A stretch of DNA of 64,000 nt from Prochlorococcus marinus CUG1435 (GTDB taxonomy: Bacteria; Cyanobacteriota; Cyanobacteriia; PCC-6307; Cyanobiaceae), in NCBI GenBank assembly GCA_017644375.1, contig JAEPLP010000001.1:744001-808000 (forward strand), given 5' to 3'. Positions within the stretch are counted from its first letter, which is position 1; each line of letters starts with the position of its first letter. The notes under the pieces were generated by a model. The model was given only the letters and a program-made list of their open reading frames with translations. It was not told the DNA's origin and made no database searches. Shown one piece after another: positions 8,083 through 16,945 of this stretch. The translations under genes and the position numbers were made by a program.

Positions 8083-8151
8083 ATAATTAATTATTTATCA
8101 TAAATTATTCCTTAAAACGTTAAAATTATTAGATAGACAATCTAGTTAATT

Positions 8152-8298
8152 ATGAATAATGACAATCAACCAAGATTTGGCTTCGTAAATTTCGCAGAAA
8201 CTTGGAATGGCCGTATGGCAATGATGGGTATCTTGATTGGACTTGGTACTGAATTAATTACTGGACAAAGTATTCTTCGACAAATTGGAATAGGTTAG
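8152..8298 (+). CDS. hli: High-light-inducible protein (one-helix, chlorophyll-binding)
   Basis: ATG 8152 opens a 48-codon frame with the chlorophyll a/b-binding signature ETWNGRMAMMG (residues 16-26) followed by a single helix (ILIGLGTELITG). Residues 16-20 (E..NGR) supply the chlorophyll ligands in the Hlip/CAB family. These thylakoid proteins bind chlorophyll and carotenoid and protect photosystem assembly under excess light. They are strongly light-induced, and marine picocyanobacteria carry many copies. At 48 residues it is of the short type. A 69-base gap separates it from the upstream gene, so it may have its own promoter. Confidence 0.93.
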   Translation: MNNDNQPRFGFVNFAETWNGRMAMMGILIGLGTELITGQSILRQIGIG

Positions 8299-8302
8299 TA
8301 TT

Positions 8303-8644
8303 TCACTTAATTTCTTCTGCTTTCACTTCAATGGTACTTTCACTAGGTTTTTTATCTAATTGATTTTTCTTACTTATATTCTCTAAATCTGCACCGCAAT
8401 TCATGCAGGTTTCATTTAAACCTAATGATATTGCCCCACAATTACTGCATATATTAATTTTAGATTTGTAAGAGTTAAAACCTATAAACACTAAAACTAA
8501 TAATAGAAGAGGAATTAAAAATAAAAGAAGCAGGATATTTCCAACAAAGCTAATAAAAAAGTTAAATCCAAAAATTGGAATAAAGATAAGTATTATTAAA
8601 CAGTAGGTAAGAAGATCTTTATTAGCTTTAAGAAAATAATTCAC
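8303..8644 (-). CDS. Two-helix membrane protein with C-terminal zinc ribbon
   Basis: A 113-residue protein with two strongly hydrophobic segments (~residues 12-32 and 36-57). A cytoplasmic-type zinc ribbon follows, CSNCGAISLGLNETCMNCG (~residues 71-89), with two CxxC pairs 15 residues apart, and then a charged tail. Zinc-ribbon membrane proteins of this sort have no assigned function here. The gene starts 5 bases after the stop of the YihY-like gene on the same strand, so they are likely co-transcribed. Confidence 0.65.
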   Translation of the reverse strand: MNYFLKANKDLLTYCLIILIFIPIFGFNFFISFVGNILLLLFLIPLLLLVLVFIGFNSYKSKINICSNCGAISLGLNETCMNCGADLENISKKNQLDKKPSESTIEVKAEEIK

Positions 8645-8649
8645 CTTAG

Positions 8650-9591
8650 TTATCCTTTTCTATAATTTCTTTTTTTATTTACTAAAGACATCCTAGCAAT
8701 AACAACGCTCCAGCACTGTCCAAAATATAAAATCACTCCTAATAGCCATACCCACAAAGTAAGTACGAGAAAACCTCCAATAAAACCATATGCTTGAAAT
8801 CTTACACCAAGGGAGAGAATACTTTTACTTACTGCAAGGTTTAAAGTAGTTAGGCCAATTCCAATCAGAAAAGAGCCAGGCAAAAGTGGTTTTAAAGGAA
8901 CTTTTCTACTAGGTAAAAGGGCCTGTAATAAAAGAGCCATTAAAGAAAAACCAATTAGGGGTATCGCAAATTGACCAACTTGTAATAGTGGCAACTTAAG
9001 TAATAAGTCAGCAATTAAATTATTAGATTTTGAAAGATTTTCTAAAACGTTACTTGGGATCATTCTTAAATTCGCACTAATCTGATCTAGTACCATTAAA
9101 AAACCTATAAAGAATACTATTAAAAAGGCTTCAACTCTATTTCGGAGAAACTTCGAAGCTTGGACTCTCCAAGCAGCGTTTACTTTTTTTGAAGGTAGTT
9201 CGTCTTCCCATAGCCTATCTGCACCTCTTTGAAGAGATAAATATGCATTGCCTGCCGTAAAAAGCAAGAACATAGCTCCTAGAATTCCTGCTCCAAAACC
9301 CTGTTCAATTAATTTAAATAAAGTTGTCTGAACCAATTCAATCACAGAATCGGGAACTATATCATTGGTTTGAAGAGTTTCTATTATTTTTTGGTCTAAT
9401 CCTTCTTGTTTTCCTAGGAACCATGAAGCTATTGAAAGAGAAATTAGAAGGATGGGAAAAAATGATTGGAGTGTGTAGTATGCAAATGCAGCGCTTAAAT
9501 CAACACAATCAGATTTACTCCATCGCTCACAAGCTTCCCATAAACTTTTCAGTATCCATGTTGAACTTCTTTGCATATTGATTTTCTTCAA
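8650..9591 (-). CDS. YihY/UPF0761 family inner-membrane protein
   Basis: A 313-residue protein with about six membrane helices. The N-terminal family motif is present: VDLSAAFAYYTLQSFFP (~residues 30-46), corresponding to the AaaiaYyalfSlfP pattern of the family once mis-named ribonuclease BN. The later GFIGGFLVLTLWVW segment also fits the family. Function is not established, although envelope homeostasis is likely. Length is normal. It is followed on the same strand by the zinc-ribbon membrane protein. Confidence 0.85.
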   Translation of the reverse strand: MKKINMQRSSTWILKSLWEACERWSKSDCVDLSAAFAYYTLQSFFPILLISLSIASWFLGKQEGLDQKIIETLQTNDIVPDSVIELVQTTLFKLIEQGFGAGILGAMFLLFTAGNAYLSLQRGADRLWEDELPSKKVNAAWRVQASKFLRNRVEAFLIVFFIGFLMVLDQISANLRMIPSNVLENLSKSNNLIADLLLKLPLLQVGQFAIPLIGFSLMALLLQALLPSRKVPLKPLLPGSFLIGIGLTTLNLAVSKSILSLGVRFQAYGFIGGFLVLTLWVWLLGVILYFGQCWSVVIARMSLVNKKRNYRKG

Positions 9592-9666
9592 ATATTTATT
9601 TATTTACTTAATTTTTATTGTATCTAATTAAGAAATTTTTCAAGCAATTTTTTATTTATGATGCAA

Positions 9667-10467
9667 CTATTTTTCTAATAATAAATTGCCCCATGGCTTT
9701 AAAATTTCAAATTTTTCTATAGATCTACAAGCAATTAATGGAAAATTTACATCGCTCAAGTCTTCTCCTGAAACTAAATTTAAAGGATCTGTTGCTAACC
9801 ACTCTATAGAACAATTGAGTTCTTCTAATAGCAGCCAGGCTGCTGCAATATCCCATATCTTAGGGGTTGATTCTATCGCTCCGAAAGTTTGTCCCATTGC
9901 TACACTTGTAAGATTTAAACTCGATACACCTAAGAGTCTGATTTTGCCAGGAAATAATGAGTTTGGTTTTTTTTGTAAAATTTTTATTGATCTACTACAT
10001 AAAGAAATGCAATCACTTTGACGATTATTTTGGCTAGGATCTACTTTATTGTTATTTAACCAAACCCCTTTACCTTTAATGGATACAAACTTTTTTTTCA
10101 ATGTAGGAATTATTAAAAAAGAAGATTGTGGTTTACCATCAACGAACCTTGCTACAGATATAGACCAGTAAGGAATACCGGCAGCAAAATTTGTTGTCCC
10201 ATCGAGTGGATCGACCACCCAGTAAGCTTTTGAATTTGGAATTAACTTTTGCCCTTCTTCACTAAGGACGCCTTCACCTGGAGCTATTGAAGCTAAGCCA
10301 TCCACGATTGTTTTGTCACTCCATAAATCACAACTTGTTAGTAATGATCCGTCTGCTTTATTGCTAGCGCTAATATTACCAAAATCTTTTGTTTGACGTT
10401 GACTAACCAATTCAAATAAAGAATCTAATTCACGTAGTTGCTTATTAGTTAAATTTGGTGGATTCAT
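9667..10467 (-). CDS. Inositol monophosphatase-family phosphatase
   Basis: This is 266 residues when started at ATG 10467; an in-frame TTG five codons upstream (10482) would overlap the tolC-like stop by 13 bases. The family signatures are DPLDGTTNFAAGIPYWSISVA-like (metal-binding motif 2, ~residues 87-107) and WDIAAAWLLLEE (C-terminal motif). The SEE motif (VLSEEGQK) provides another metal ligand. The family hydrolyses inositol-1-phosphate, fructose-1,6-bisphosphate or PAP in a Mg2+-dependent way. The sequence alone does not fix the substrate. It follows the TolC-like gene, with its ATG 3 bases past that gene's stop, so translation is probably coupled. Confidence 0.85.
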   Translation of the reverse strand: MNPPNLTNKQLRELDSLFELVSQRQTKDFGNISASNKADGSLLTSCDLWSDKTIVDGLASIAPGEGVLSEEGQKLIPNSKAYWVVDPLDGTTNFAAGIPYWSISVARFVDGKPQSSFLIIPTLKKKFVSIKGKGVWLNNNKVDPSQNNRQSDCISLCSRSIKILQKKPNSLFPGKIRLLGVSSLNLTSVAMGQTFGAIESTPKIWDIAAAWLLLEELNCSIEWLATDPLNLVSGEDLSDVNFPLIACRSIEKFEILKPWGNLLLEK

Positions 10468-10469
10468 CT

Positions 10470-11897
10470 TTATATATTGCAAATAGACTTTGTATCCTTA
10501 ATTTTAGTATTTTTACTACCTAAACAATTTTTACTTTTATCAAGAAAAGTTAATGTTTCTAGTTCATCTATATTCAGATTGTAATTATATATTGCATTAA
10601 TATTTTTTGATTTCGCATTACTTAATTCACTTTGCCTAACAAGCACATCTTTTAGAGTTGATATTCCGACATCATATCTAAGTCTGGAAAGCCTTACAGA
10701 CTCTTTGCTAGATTCAATTTCTTTAAGAGAAGAGATTATTTTTTCTTCATTTAATTTAAGATTTAAATAGGCTTTACTAATACTTGTGGTTAAAACATTT
10801 TTTAGATTTTCATAAGCATATTTTTCGGATTCTGCATCTGCTATTTTGGATTTGTAGGAGTTCTTATTTTGTCCGCCATCAAAAATACTCCATGCAAAGT
10901 TAAGACTTATGGTATTTGTATAATTAGATCCAGATTTTTCAGAGTCGATATTAGTTGATAGAGAGTCACCCTTTGAAAATGTACTAGATAATGAATTACT
11001 GATATAGATATTTGGCTTATTTTGAGCTAAAAAGCTCTCTGCTTGGCTCATTTTGATTGATTTTTGAAGAATAAGGTTTTTTAAGGAAAGATTTTTATCC
11101 AAACCCTCATTGATATTCTTATTCAGTTTATGATTCCAAAACCCTATAAGATTTTGCTCTTTATTAGTTTTGAAATCTCCCTTAATATTAAGAATCTCTT
11201 TAAGAGAAATTTTATTAATTTCATGTTCTATTTTCTTTGCATTAAGTGATTGTTGATCTCGAGATAATTGAGCTTCTGCTTCAAGAACTTCAAATTTTGT
11301 ACCAATTCCAGCATCTAGCTTCGCTTTAGCATTTTCTAAACTTGTAATTGATAAATCAAGTGTGAATTTTTTATTTTGTATATCTTGATATGATTTTTTG
11401 TATTTGTGGTATCTGATTCTTGCTTCTTGAATTAAATCTTTTTTCTTAATTTCATAATTATTTTCTGAAATTTTGTAATTTGTTTTGGCAATTTTAATTT
11501 CAGATCCTCTTAGTGGGGCAATTAAATCCCATTTGATATTCAAAGAGGGATTAGCCGTAAATTGAGATGTTTTTAAAGTAGGTGAATTGCTATTGTACTT
11601 TTTACCTGCGACATATTTTGGTAACCCACTGGCTTGAAAATCTAAGGATGGGTATCTTTTGGCAATTTGACTGGAAAGATTAAAGCTTGCAGAGGCTACT
11701 AGGTTTTGTAATGATTTTAATTCTTGATTATTTAATACAAGTTTTTCTATTTTTTGATAATCAACAAAAGTAATATTTGATTTTTCTTCTAAAATATTAT
11801 CAATGTAATTTTTTGTTTCACTCGATAGAACATTAAAGGTATTCATACTGAGACTAAGCGGCAATAATAAGAAAGGATTTATTACTCTTCTAAGCAT
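10470..11897 (-). CDS. tolC: TolC-like outer-membrane efflux protein
   Basis: A 475-residue protein with an N-terminal signal peptide (basic start MLRR, then a hydrophobic stretch to ~residue 25). Two long helical repeats of the outer membrane efflux protein family follow, with typical heptads such as ARIRYHKYKKSYQDI and ESVRLSRLRYDVGIST, the conserved 'y.aGi.t..dvl' repeat end. As a trimer the family forms the outer-membrane channel for type I secretion and drug efflux. No inner-membrane partner is adjacent, so it probably serves several transporters. Lysine and asparagine are abundant, as is usual for this genome. Confidence 0.9.
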   Translation of the reverse strand: MLRRVINPFLLLPLSLSMNTFNVLSSETKNYIDNILEEKSNITFVDYQKIEKLVLNNQELKSLQNLVASASFNLSSQIAKRYPSLDFQASGLPKYVAGKKYNSNSPTLKTSQFTANPSLNIKWDLIAPLRGSEIKIAKTNYKISENNYEIKKKDLIQEARIRYHKYKKSYQDIQNKKFTLDLSITSLENAKAKLDAGIGTKFEVLEAEAQLSRDQQSLNAKKIEHEINKISLKEILNIKGDFKTNKEQNLIGFWNHKLNKNINEGLDKNLSLKNLILQKSIKMSQAESFLAQNKPNIYISNSLSSTFSKGDSLSTNIDSEKSGSNYTNTISLNFAWSIFDGGQNKNSYKSKIADAESEKYAYENLKNVLTTSISKAYLNLKLNEEKIISSLKEIESSKESVRLSRLRYDVGISTLKDVLVRQSELSNAKSKNINAIYNYNLNIDELETLTFLDKSKNCLGSKNTKIKDTKSICNI

Positions 11898-11922
11898 GTT
11901 TTATAGTTTCGAAAATATTCGA

Positions 11923-13302
11923 TTAACCAATCAAAGTATTTATAATATCATTTGAATCATCAAGAACGTGAATTTTAGTATTTATTTGATTCTCAACTTC
12001 TTGAATATTTTTATCATCTAAAAATAAATCAGTGTTAATTTTTAACATAATAGACGGTATGTAAACAGCTTCTCCTAAATCTTTATCTTTCAGCCCGTAA
12101 ATTAGATCTTCTCCAGTAAGAAGACCTGTAACAACTTGATCTTGACCCCAATAAACACTTGGCAAACCATATAAATTAATTGTTAATCCATTAATTAAGT
12201 TTAATTTTTTAACTGAAGGAATTAGGGCTTCATAAACTAACTTACCAACAATCCAACTAACTTTTTTTGGCTTTTTTACTTTTTGGGGTAAGTTTTGAGT
12301 CTTCTCTTTTAATGCTTCTAGAAAGTTTCTAATAGTCCCAACCCCATTAGATTCTTGTGGCATATTTTCGTAGGTTTTGTAACTAGGTAAATTTGTACCA
12401 GCAATTAAATACCATTCGTCTGCTAGCCAACAAAAACGAGTCCCAAGTGTAATTTGTAGAGAGTCTTGAATTCTCTCTACTTGTTTAATAGTTTTTTTTG
12501 CGTATTCTGGGCTTATAGATTTCAATCCATCATTTTCAGGTCTAAATTTTGTAAGTCCTACAGGAACTATTGCGACTGAAAGTACTGTTTGAGAGGTTTT
12601 TTTGTAGAATTCAGCAAGTTCCAAAATTGATTTCTCAAGAATATCACCATCATTTATATCTGGACAAACAACAATTTGAGCATGTATTTGAATAGAGTTT
12701 TTTTCAAACCAAGAAATTTGATCAAGTATCACTCCTGCTTTTTTATTTTTTAATAATTTTTCTCTTGTGGCGGGATCAGTAGCATGAACCGAAATAAAAA
12801 GTGGGGATAGTTTTTGTATAGCAATTCTTTCCCAGTCTTCTTTTTTTAAATTCGTAAGAGTTAAATAAGAGCCATATAGGAAACTTAATCTATAATCATC
12901 ATCTTTTATATAAAGGCTTTTTCTTTTACCACTCGGCTGTTGATCAATAAAACAAAATGGACATCTATTATTGCATTGCTTGATTGAATCAAATAATGCA
13001 TCTTTAAAATTTATACCTAAATTAACGTCTTGATCTTTTTCAATATTTATATTGTGAATCTCATGATTTTTATCTAAAACTGAGATGTCTAAAATTTCTT
13101 CATTAATCAGAATCTGATAATCAATTAAATCTCTTGGTTTTTTCCCATTAATACTAATAATTGAATCACCTGATTCAAATCCTATTTCTTCAGCAATAGA
13201 ATTTGCTTCAATACTTTCAATCTCTGCAGGGTTTATTTTATAAGTAATATTAGGAACCAAAAGATCAATGGAATCTTCACTGTAATTAATTTCTTGCCAC
13301 AC
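11923..13302 (-). CDS. Radical SAM/DUF512 Fe-S protein with N-terminal PDZ-like domain
   Basis: A 459-residue protein. Residues ~25-60 are PDZ-like (ANSIAEEIGFESGDSIISI). Then comes a radical-SAM-type cluster motif C110-x3-C114-x2-C117 (CNNRCPFCF), and a C-terminal DUF512 domain (~residues 300-430). This architecture matches the putative FeS-containing cyanobacterial oxidoreductase family TIGR03279. The reaction is unknown. The start is GTG. The following gene on this strand is the TolC-like gene, 25 bases away. The family is widespread in cyanobacteria, so nothing suggests recent transfer. Confidence 0.88.
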   Translation of the reverse strand: MWQEINYSEDSIDLLVPNITYKINPAEIESIEANSIAEEIGFESGDSIISINGKKPRDLIDYQILINEEILDISVLDKNHEIHNINIEKDQDVNLGINFKDALFDSIKQCNNRCPFCFIDQQPSGKRKSLYIKDDDYRLSFLYGSYLTLTNLKKEDWERIAIQKLSPLFISVHATDPATREKLLKNKKAGVILDQISWFEKNSIQIHAQIVVCPDINDGDILEKSILELAEFYKKTSQTVLSVAIVPVGLTKFRPENDGLKSISPEYAKKTIKQVERIQDSLQITLGTRFCWLADEWYLIAGTNLPSYKTYENMPQESNGVGTIRNFLEALKEKTQNLPQKVKKPKKVSWIVGKLVYEALIPSVKKLNLINGLTINLYGLPSVYWGQDQVVTGLLTGEDLIYGLKDKDLGEAVYIPSIMLKINTDLFLDDKNIQEVENQINTKIHVLDDSNDIINTLIG

Positions 13303-13348
13303 AATTTAAGGCCAAATACTCTTATTTATCTTTATTCTAAACTTATAT

Positions 13349-13462
13349 ATGACTCAAAGTGTATTAAATACTTTTAAAAAACTAAATATAGGTTTGAAAT
13401 TATGGCCCTTTTATTTATTAAAATGTGTCATTCGCAGTTTTCTAAAACACGATTTAGATTAA
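13349..13462 (+). CDS. Possible 37-residue peptide upstream of DUF3120 gene
   Basis: ATG 13349 opens a 37-codon frame within the 178-base gap between divergent genes. It encodes a basic, amphipathic peptide with a central hydrophobic part (GLKLWPFYLLKCVIRSFLKH). It ends 18 bases before the TTG start of the DUF3120 gene, so it could be an upstream leader peptide. There is no clear ribosome-binding site and I recognise no family, so it may be a chance frame. Confidence 0.22.
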   Translation: MTQSVLNTFKKLNIGLKLWPFYLLKCVIRSFLKHDLD

Positions 13463-13480
13463 TTAAAATAACCTTTTTCA

Positions 13481-14248
13481 TTGAAAGAATTAATTACAAA
13501 AAATTTAGAATTAAAAGATAAATTCAACTATGAATCCAACAAGACAGTTGATTCATACGAAAATAGTTTCTTATCAAATCCTCTCTCTTTAAGATTGTGG
13601 TCTTCTTTTTTTGTAATTTTACCTATTTTTGTTCAAGCCCCTTGGGTTAGATTAGAACCAATAAGTGCTCTTTGTTTTACTTTTGTCATTGTCTTAGTGG
13701 CAATTGTTTTGAATCAGAAAGGATCTAATAAGTGGTTTATTGTCAGTTCATTATTACTTGGTATATCAGGTAGTTGGCTTGGTGGATGTTTGTTCTGGGG
13801 ATGGTTAAGCCCATTTCCTATCCTACACATACCTGTTGAAGCTGTGGTTCTCCCATTAGCTTTAATTGGATTTGGTACTAATTGGAAAATAGGTTCAAGT
13901 TTTTATGTCTCTTCTTTATTTGGAACCGCAGTTACCGACATTACAATATTTTTAATCGGAATCATGGATCAATGGAGGCAGGTAATTACAGCAGATTCTG
14001 AAAATGCACCCATGATTCTTCAAAAAACTTCAGAGAGTCTTATTCAAATAAAATCATTATCTATTATCGTTTTTGTTGCTCTTATACTTTGGTTTATTTC
14101 AAAAGAAATTCTAGATTCTGGCACAAATAATACTACTAATGGTAAAGCACTCTTAGTTTCTGGTTACGTAATTCAAACGACATTAATTGTTGATGGTATT
14201 TTTATTGTTTTAGCAATTCTGCAACCAACTTTTAGTGGATTGGTTTAA
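13481..14248 (+). CDS. DUF3120-type multi-pass membrane protein
   Basis: A 255-residue protein with about six hydrophobic segments and the motif SWLGGCLFWGWLSPFPILHIPVE (~residues 101-122), rich in Trp/Gly/Pro, which I associate with the cyanobacterial DUF3120 family. The function is unknown. The start is TTG at 13481. The stop overlaps the start of nadB by one base (TAATG), so the two are translationally coupled. The tight link to nadB is noted, but there is no evidence that the protein transports an NAD precursor. Confidence 0.7.
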   Translation: MKELITKNLELKDKFNYESNKTVDSYENSFLSNPLSLRLWSSFFVILPIFVQAPWVRLEPISALCFTFVIVLVAIVLNQKGSNKWFIVSSLLLGISGSWLGGCLFWGWLSPFPILHIPVEAVVLPLALIGFGTNWKIGSSFYVSSLFGTAVTDITIFLIGIMDQWRQVITADSENAPMILQKTSESLIQIKSLSIIVFVALILWFISKEILDSGTNNTTNGKALLVSGYVIQTTLIVDGIFIVLAILQPTFSGLV

Positions 14249-15915
14249 TGTTAAGACCTCCATTTTCGCAAGAACCGATACCAATAAATAATTGGGATGT
14301 AATCGTTATAGGCGCTGGAGCTGCTGGCCTTATGACTTGTCTTGAATTACCCTCAAATTTAAAAGTGCTTCTTTTAAATAGAAATACTAGTAAGATATCT
14401 TCCAGTAGATGGGCTCAAGGCGGAATTGCATCTGTTGTTAGACAAGATGATTCATTTGATCTGCATGCAGAGGATACTTTAAAAGCAGGTGATGGACTAT
14501 GTGATTCTCAGGCTGTCGAAATGCTGGTTAAAGAAGCTCCAGGTTGTGTAGAAAGGTTACAGAATTTAGGGATGATTTTTGATCAAAGTTCTGATCAACT
14601 AGCTACTACTTTGGAAGCAGCCCATTCACGAAGAAGAGTCTTACATGTTAAAGATCGTACTGGACGAGCATTAGTTGAAGTTCTAGAAGATCATATTGAG
14701 AATCAAAAAAATATTCTTCACTGCAGGGGTGTAAGAGTAACTGAACTTCTCATTGAAAATAAAGAATGTAGAGGAGTTCAGGTTCTTGATGGAGCAAATT
14801 TATATTGGATCAAATCTAGAGCTGTTGTTTTAGCTACAGGTGGGGGTGGGCACTTATTTACAAATACAACAAATCCTGCTCAATCCTCTGGTGAAGGGAT
14901 TGCTCTTGCATGGAAAGCAGGAGCTGCGATTGAAGATTTAGAGTTTGTGCAATTTCATCCAACAGCTTTAAAATTTTATGGTGCACCTTGCTTTTTAATA
15001 TCTGAGGCACTTAGAGGGGAAGGAGCGATTTTAGTTGATAAAAATGGTGAAAGTCCAGTTAAAAATCTTGAAAATCGTGATCTAGCTACTAGAGATCAGG
15101 TAAGTAGAGCAATTATGAAGAATATGCATGATAATAATGTAGACCATGTTGGCTTAGATCTTCGGTATATTGACCCAGAAAAAATTGTAGAGCGCTTCCC
15201 CACGATCTTAAGTCGATGTCAGGATTATGGCGTTAACCCTTTAAATGAGGTTATTCCCGTAGCTCCTGCAGCTCATTATTGGATGGGAGGTGTTAAAACT
15301 GATCTAAATGCATCTTCAACAAGAAAAGGATTATATGCCGTTGGAGAAGTTGCTTCTACAGGTGTGCATGGTGCTAATAGACTGGCAAGTAATTCACTGA
15401 TGGAGTGCCTTGTTTTCGCAAGAAAAATGTCTTCAATTGTTTTGAATGATTTTTCTAAAGTTGAAAAATTTGATAGATCATTTCAAGAGTTTGATATTGA
15501 AGATCCTAAAGAAAATCAGATTTCTATAATTGCTGAAAAAATTGATGAACTAAGAAAACTATGTTGGTTAAATTTAGGTGTATCTCGAAATAAGGTAAAA
15601 ATGAGTAAATTTTTAAATTATATTCAAAATGATATAGATAAATTAAATAAAAATAATTTACTAAATAGTCTCGAAAAAATAAAATTTGATCAAAAAATAA
15701 AACTCAGTGAACGCAATAGAAGAGCATTAAATCTTTTACTTGATTTAAAGAATAGACAAATAACCACCCTAACTTTATTAAAAGCTTGTCTATTTAGAGA
15801 GGAAAGTAGAGGAGGTCATTATAGAGATGATTTCCCTGATAAAGATAAAATGTGGGAATGCCATACTAGACAACAGTTAGATCAAAAAATTCAAAAAAGA
15901 TTTATTAAAAATTAA
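14248..15915 (+). CDS. nadB: L-aspartate oxidase
   Basis: A 555-residue flavoprotein that oxidises L-aspartate to iminoaspartate with FAD, the first step of de novo NAD synthesis. The dinucleotide motif VIGAGAAGLM (~residues 20-29) is followed by SSRWAQGGIA (~52-61), which is characteristic of NadB. HPTAL and the LRGEGAILVD segment of the succinate dehydrogenase/fumarate reductase superfamily follow later, then YAVGEVASTGVHGANRLASNSL (FAD-binding end). A C-terminal helical domain covers ~435-555. The length matches the family. The start overlaps the DUF3120 stop by one base, and the end overlaps the convergent VKOR gene by 11 bases. Confidence 0.95.
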   Translation: MLRPPFSQEPIPINNWDVIVIGAGAAGLMTCLELPSNLKVLLLNRNTSKISSSRWAQGGIASVVRQDDSFDLHAEDTLKAGDGLCDSQAVEMLVKEAPGCVERLQNLGMIFDQSSDQLATTLEAAHSRRRVLHVKDRTGRALVEVLEDHIENQKNILHCRGVRVTELLIENKECRGVQVLDGANLYWIKSRAVVLATGGGGHLFTNTTNPAQSSGEGIALAWKAGAAIEDLEFVQFHPTALKFYGAPCFLISEALRGEGAILVDKNGESPVKNLENRDLATRDQVSRAIMKNMHDNNVDHVGLDLRYIDPEKIVERFPTILSRCQDYGVNPLNEVIPVAPAAHYWMGGVKTDLNASSTRKGLYAVGEVASTGVHGANRLASNSLMECLVFARKMSSIVLNDFSKVEKFDRSFQEFDIEDPKENQISIIAEKIDELRKLCWLNLGVSRNKVKMSKFLNYIQNDIDKLNKNNLLNSLEKIKFDQKIKLSERNRRALNLLLDLKNRQITTLTLLKACLFREESRGGHYRDDFPDKDKMWECHTRQQLDQKIQKRFIKN

Positions 15916-16840
15916 GATCTCCCTGATAGTCGGTTTTTGTTGCTAATTCATTTAAGTTACGCGTACCACTAATAATTTCTCCATTTATTTCCCAAGAAGG
16001 AAATCCACTGATTCCTTTCGTTTGGCATAGCTCATACTCATTATCTTTACCATCTTTAGCACACTCAACAACTTTTAATTCTTTAACTGCTTCCTTACCA
16101 AATAGTTGTTTCTGATCGTGGCAATGCGGGCACCAGTATGCACTATACATAACAATATTGTTTTCACTTAAAAATTTTGCAAACTTTACCTTCTGGGGAG
16201 AGCTTGAAGTGGTAATTATTGGCGATATATTTTCAGTGGGGTTTGCAACATCAATAGCATTAGAGGGGTCAACGTTTGTTGACCAAATTAGACCCCCCAG
16301 CAGGACACTAATGGCTACAATGAAACCTCTAAAAATCATAGGTTCTCTACTTTCGAACTTTGCTCCAATCATAGAAATAAAAAAAATAGAAAACGATAAA
16401 ATTGCTGAAAGTATACAAAAAAAGCAATATGCTTGAATCTTAAAAAACATTATATTTATCAATAAAAAGCTAAATGTGGATGACGCACAAGAAATTAGAA
16501 ATACTAACCACCATAAAAACTTATTGAGTTTTTCTTTTGGGGAAATTAAATTAAGCGAGAGTATTATTGTGATAACTAATATTGATAAATATGTTATAAA
16601 TCCAGCTAATGAGAGAGGTATATTAAATTGATTATTTTCAAATAAAGTACCCCAAGGACTATTTAAAACTGTTTCACAACCATTTTTTATCCCTGGGCAT
16701 GAAAGCGAAGTAAATAATCCCCAGTTTTTTAAAGTAATCGAACCTGTATCAACTATGCCTATAGTGCTAAGAATTGCGATTATGATTCTTGGCCATTTTA
16801 AATCTTTTTTATTTCTTCTGTTTAAAGTCTTGAGGGCCAT
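15905..16840 (-). CDS. VKOR-thioredoxin fusion, disulfide bond formation
   Basis: A 311-residue protein. Residues ~15-165 form the four- to five-helix vitamin K epoxide reductase core, with the loop pair C48/C55 and the active CxxC C139-F-F-C142. Residues ~222-305 are a thioredoxin-like domain with active site C237-P-H-C240 and cis-Pro in GFPSW. In cyanobacteria this fusion replaces DsbA/DsbB: the thioredoxin domain oxidises exported proteins and passes electrons through VKOR to quinone in the membrane. All expected cysteines are present. It overlaps nadB tail-to-tail by 11 bases. Confidence 0.93.
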   Translation of the reverse strand: MALKTLNRRNKKDLKWPRIIIAILSTIGIVDTGSITLKNWGLFTSLSCPGIKNGCETVLNSPWGTLFENNQFNIPLSLAGFITYLSILVITIILSLNLISPKEKLNKFLWWLVFLISCASSTFSFLLINIMFFKIQAYCFFCILSAILSFSIFFISMIGAKFESREPMIFRGFIVAISVLLGGLIWSTNVDPSNAIDVANPTENISPIITTSSSPQKVKFAKFLSENNIVMYSAYWCPHCHDQKQLFGKEAVKELKVVECAKDGKDNEYELCQTKGISGFPSWEINGEIISGTRNLNELATKTDYQGDLNF

Positions 16841-16945
16841 GCAAAAAGAAAGTTTGTTATTTACATTATCTATCCTAATATTATCTTGGCATAAGAGTTA
16901 TATCCGTAATGCTGATTAAATCTTTTAATTTTTATTTTTCAAGTT

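Noticed and set aside
8083-8151. HLR1 site expected in front of the hli gene
   Set aside because: I could not see a direct TTACA repeat in the 69-base gap; the regulator cannot be assigned.
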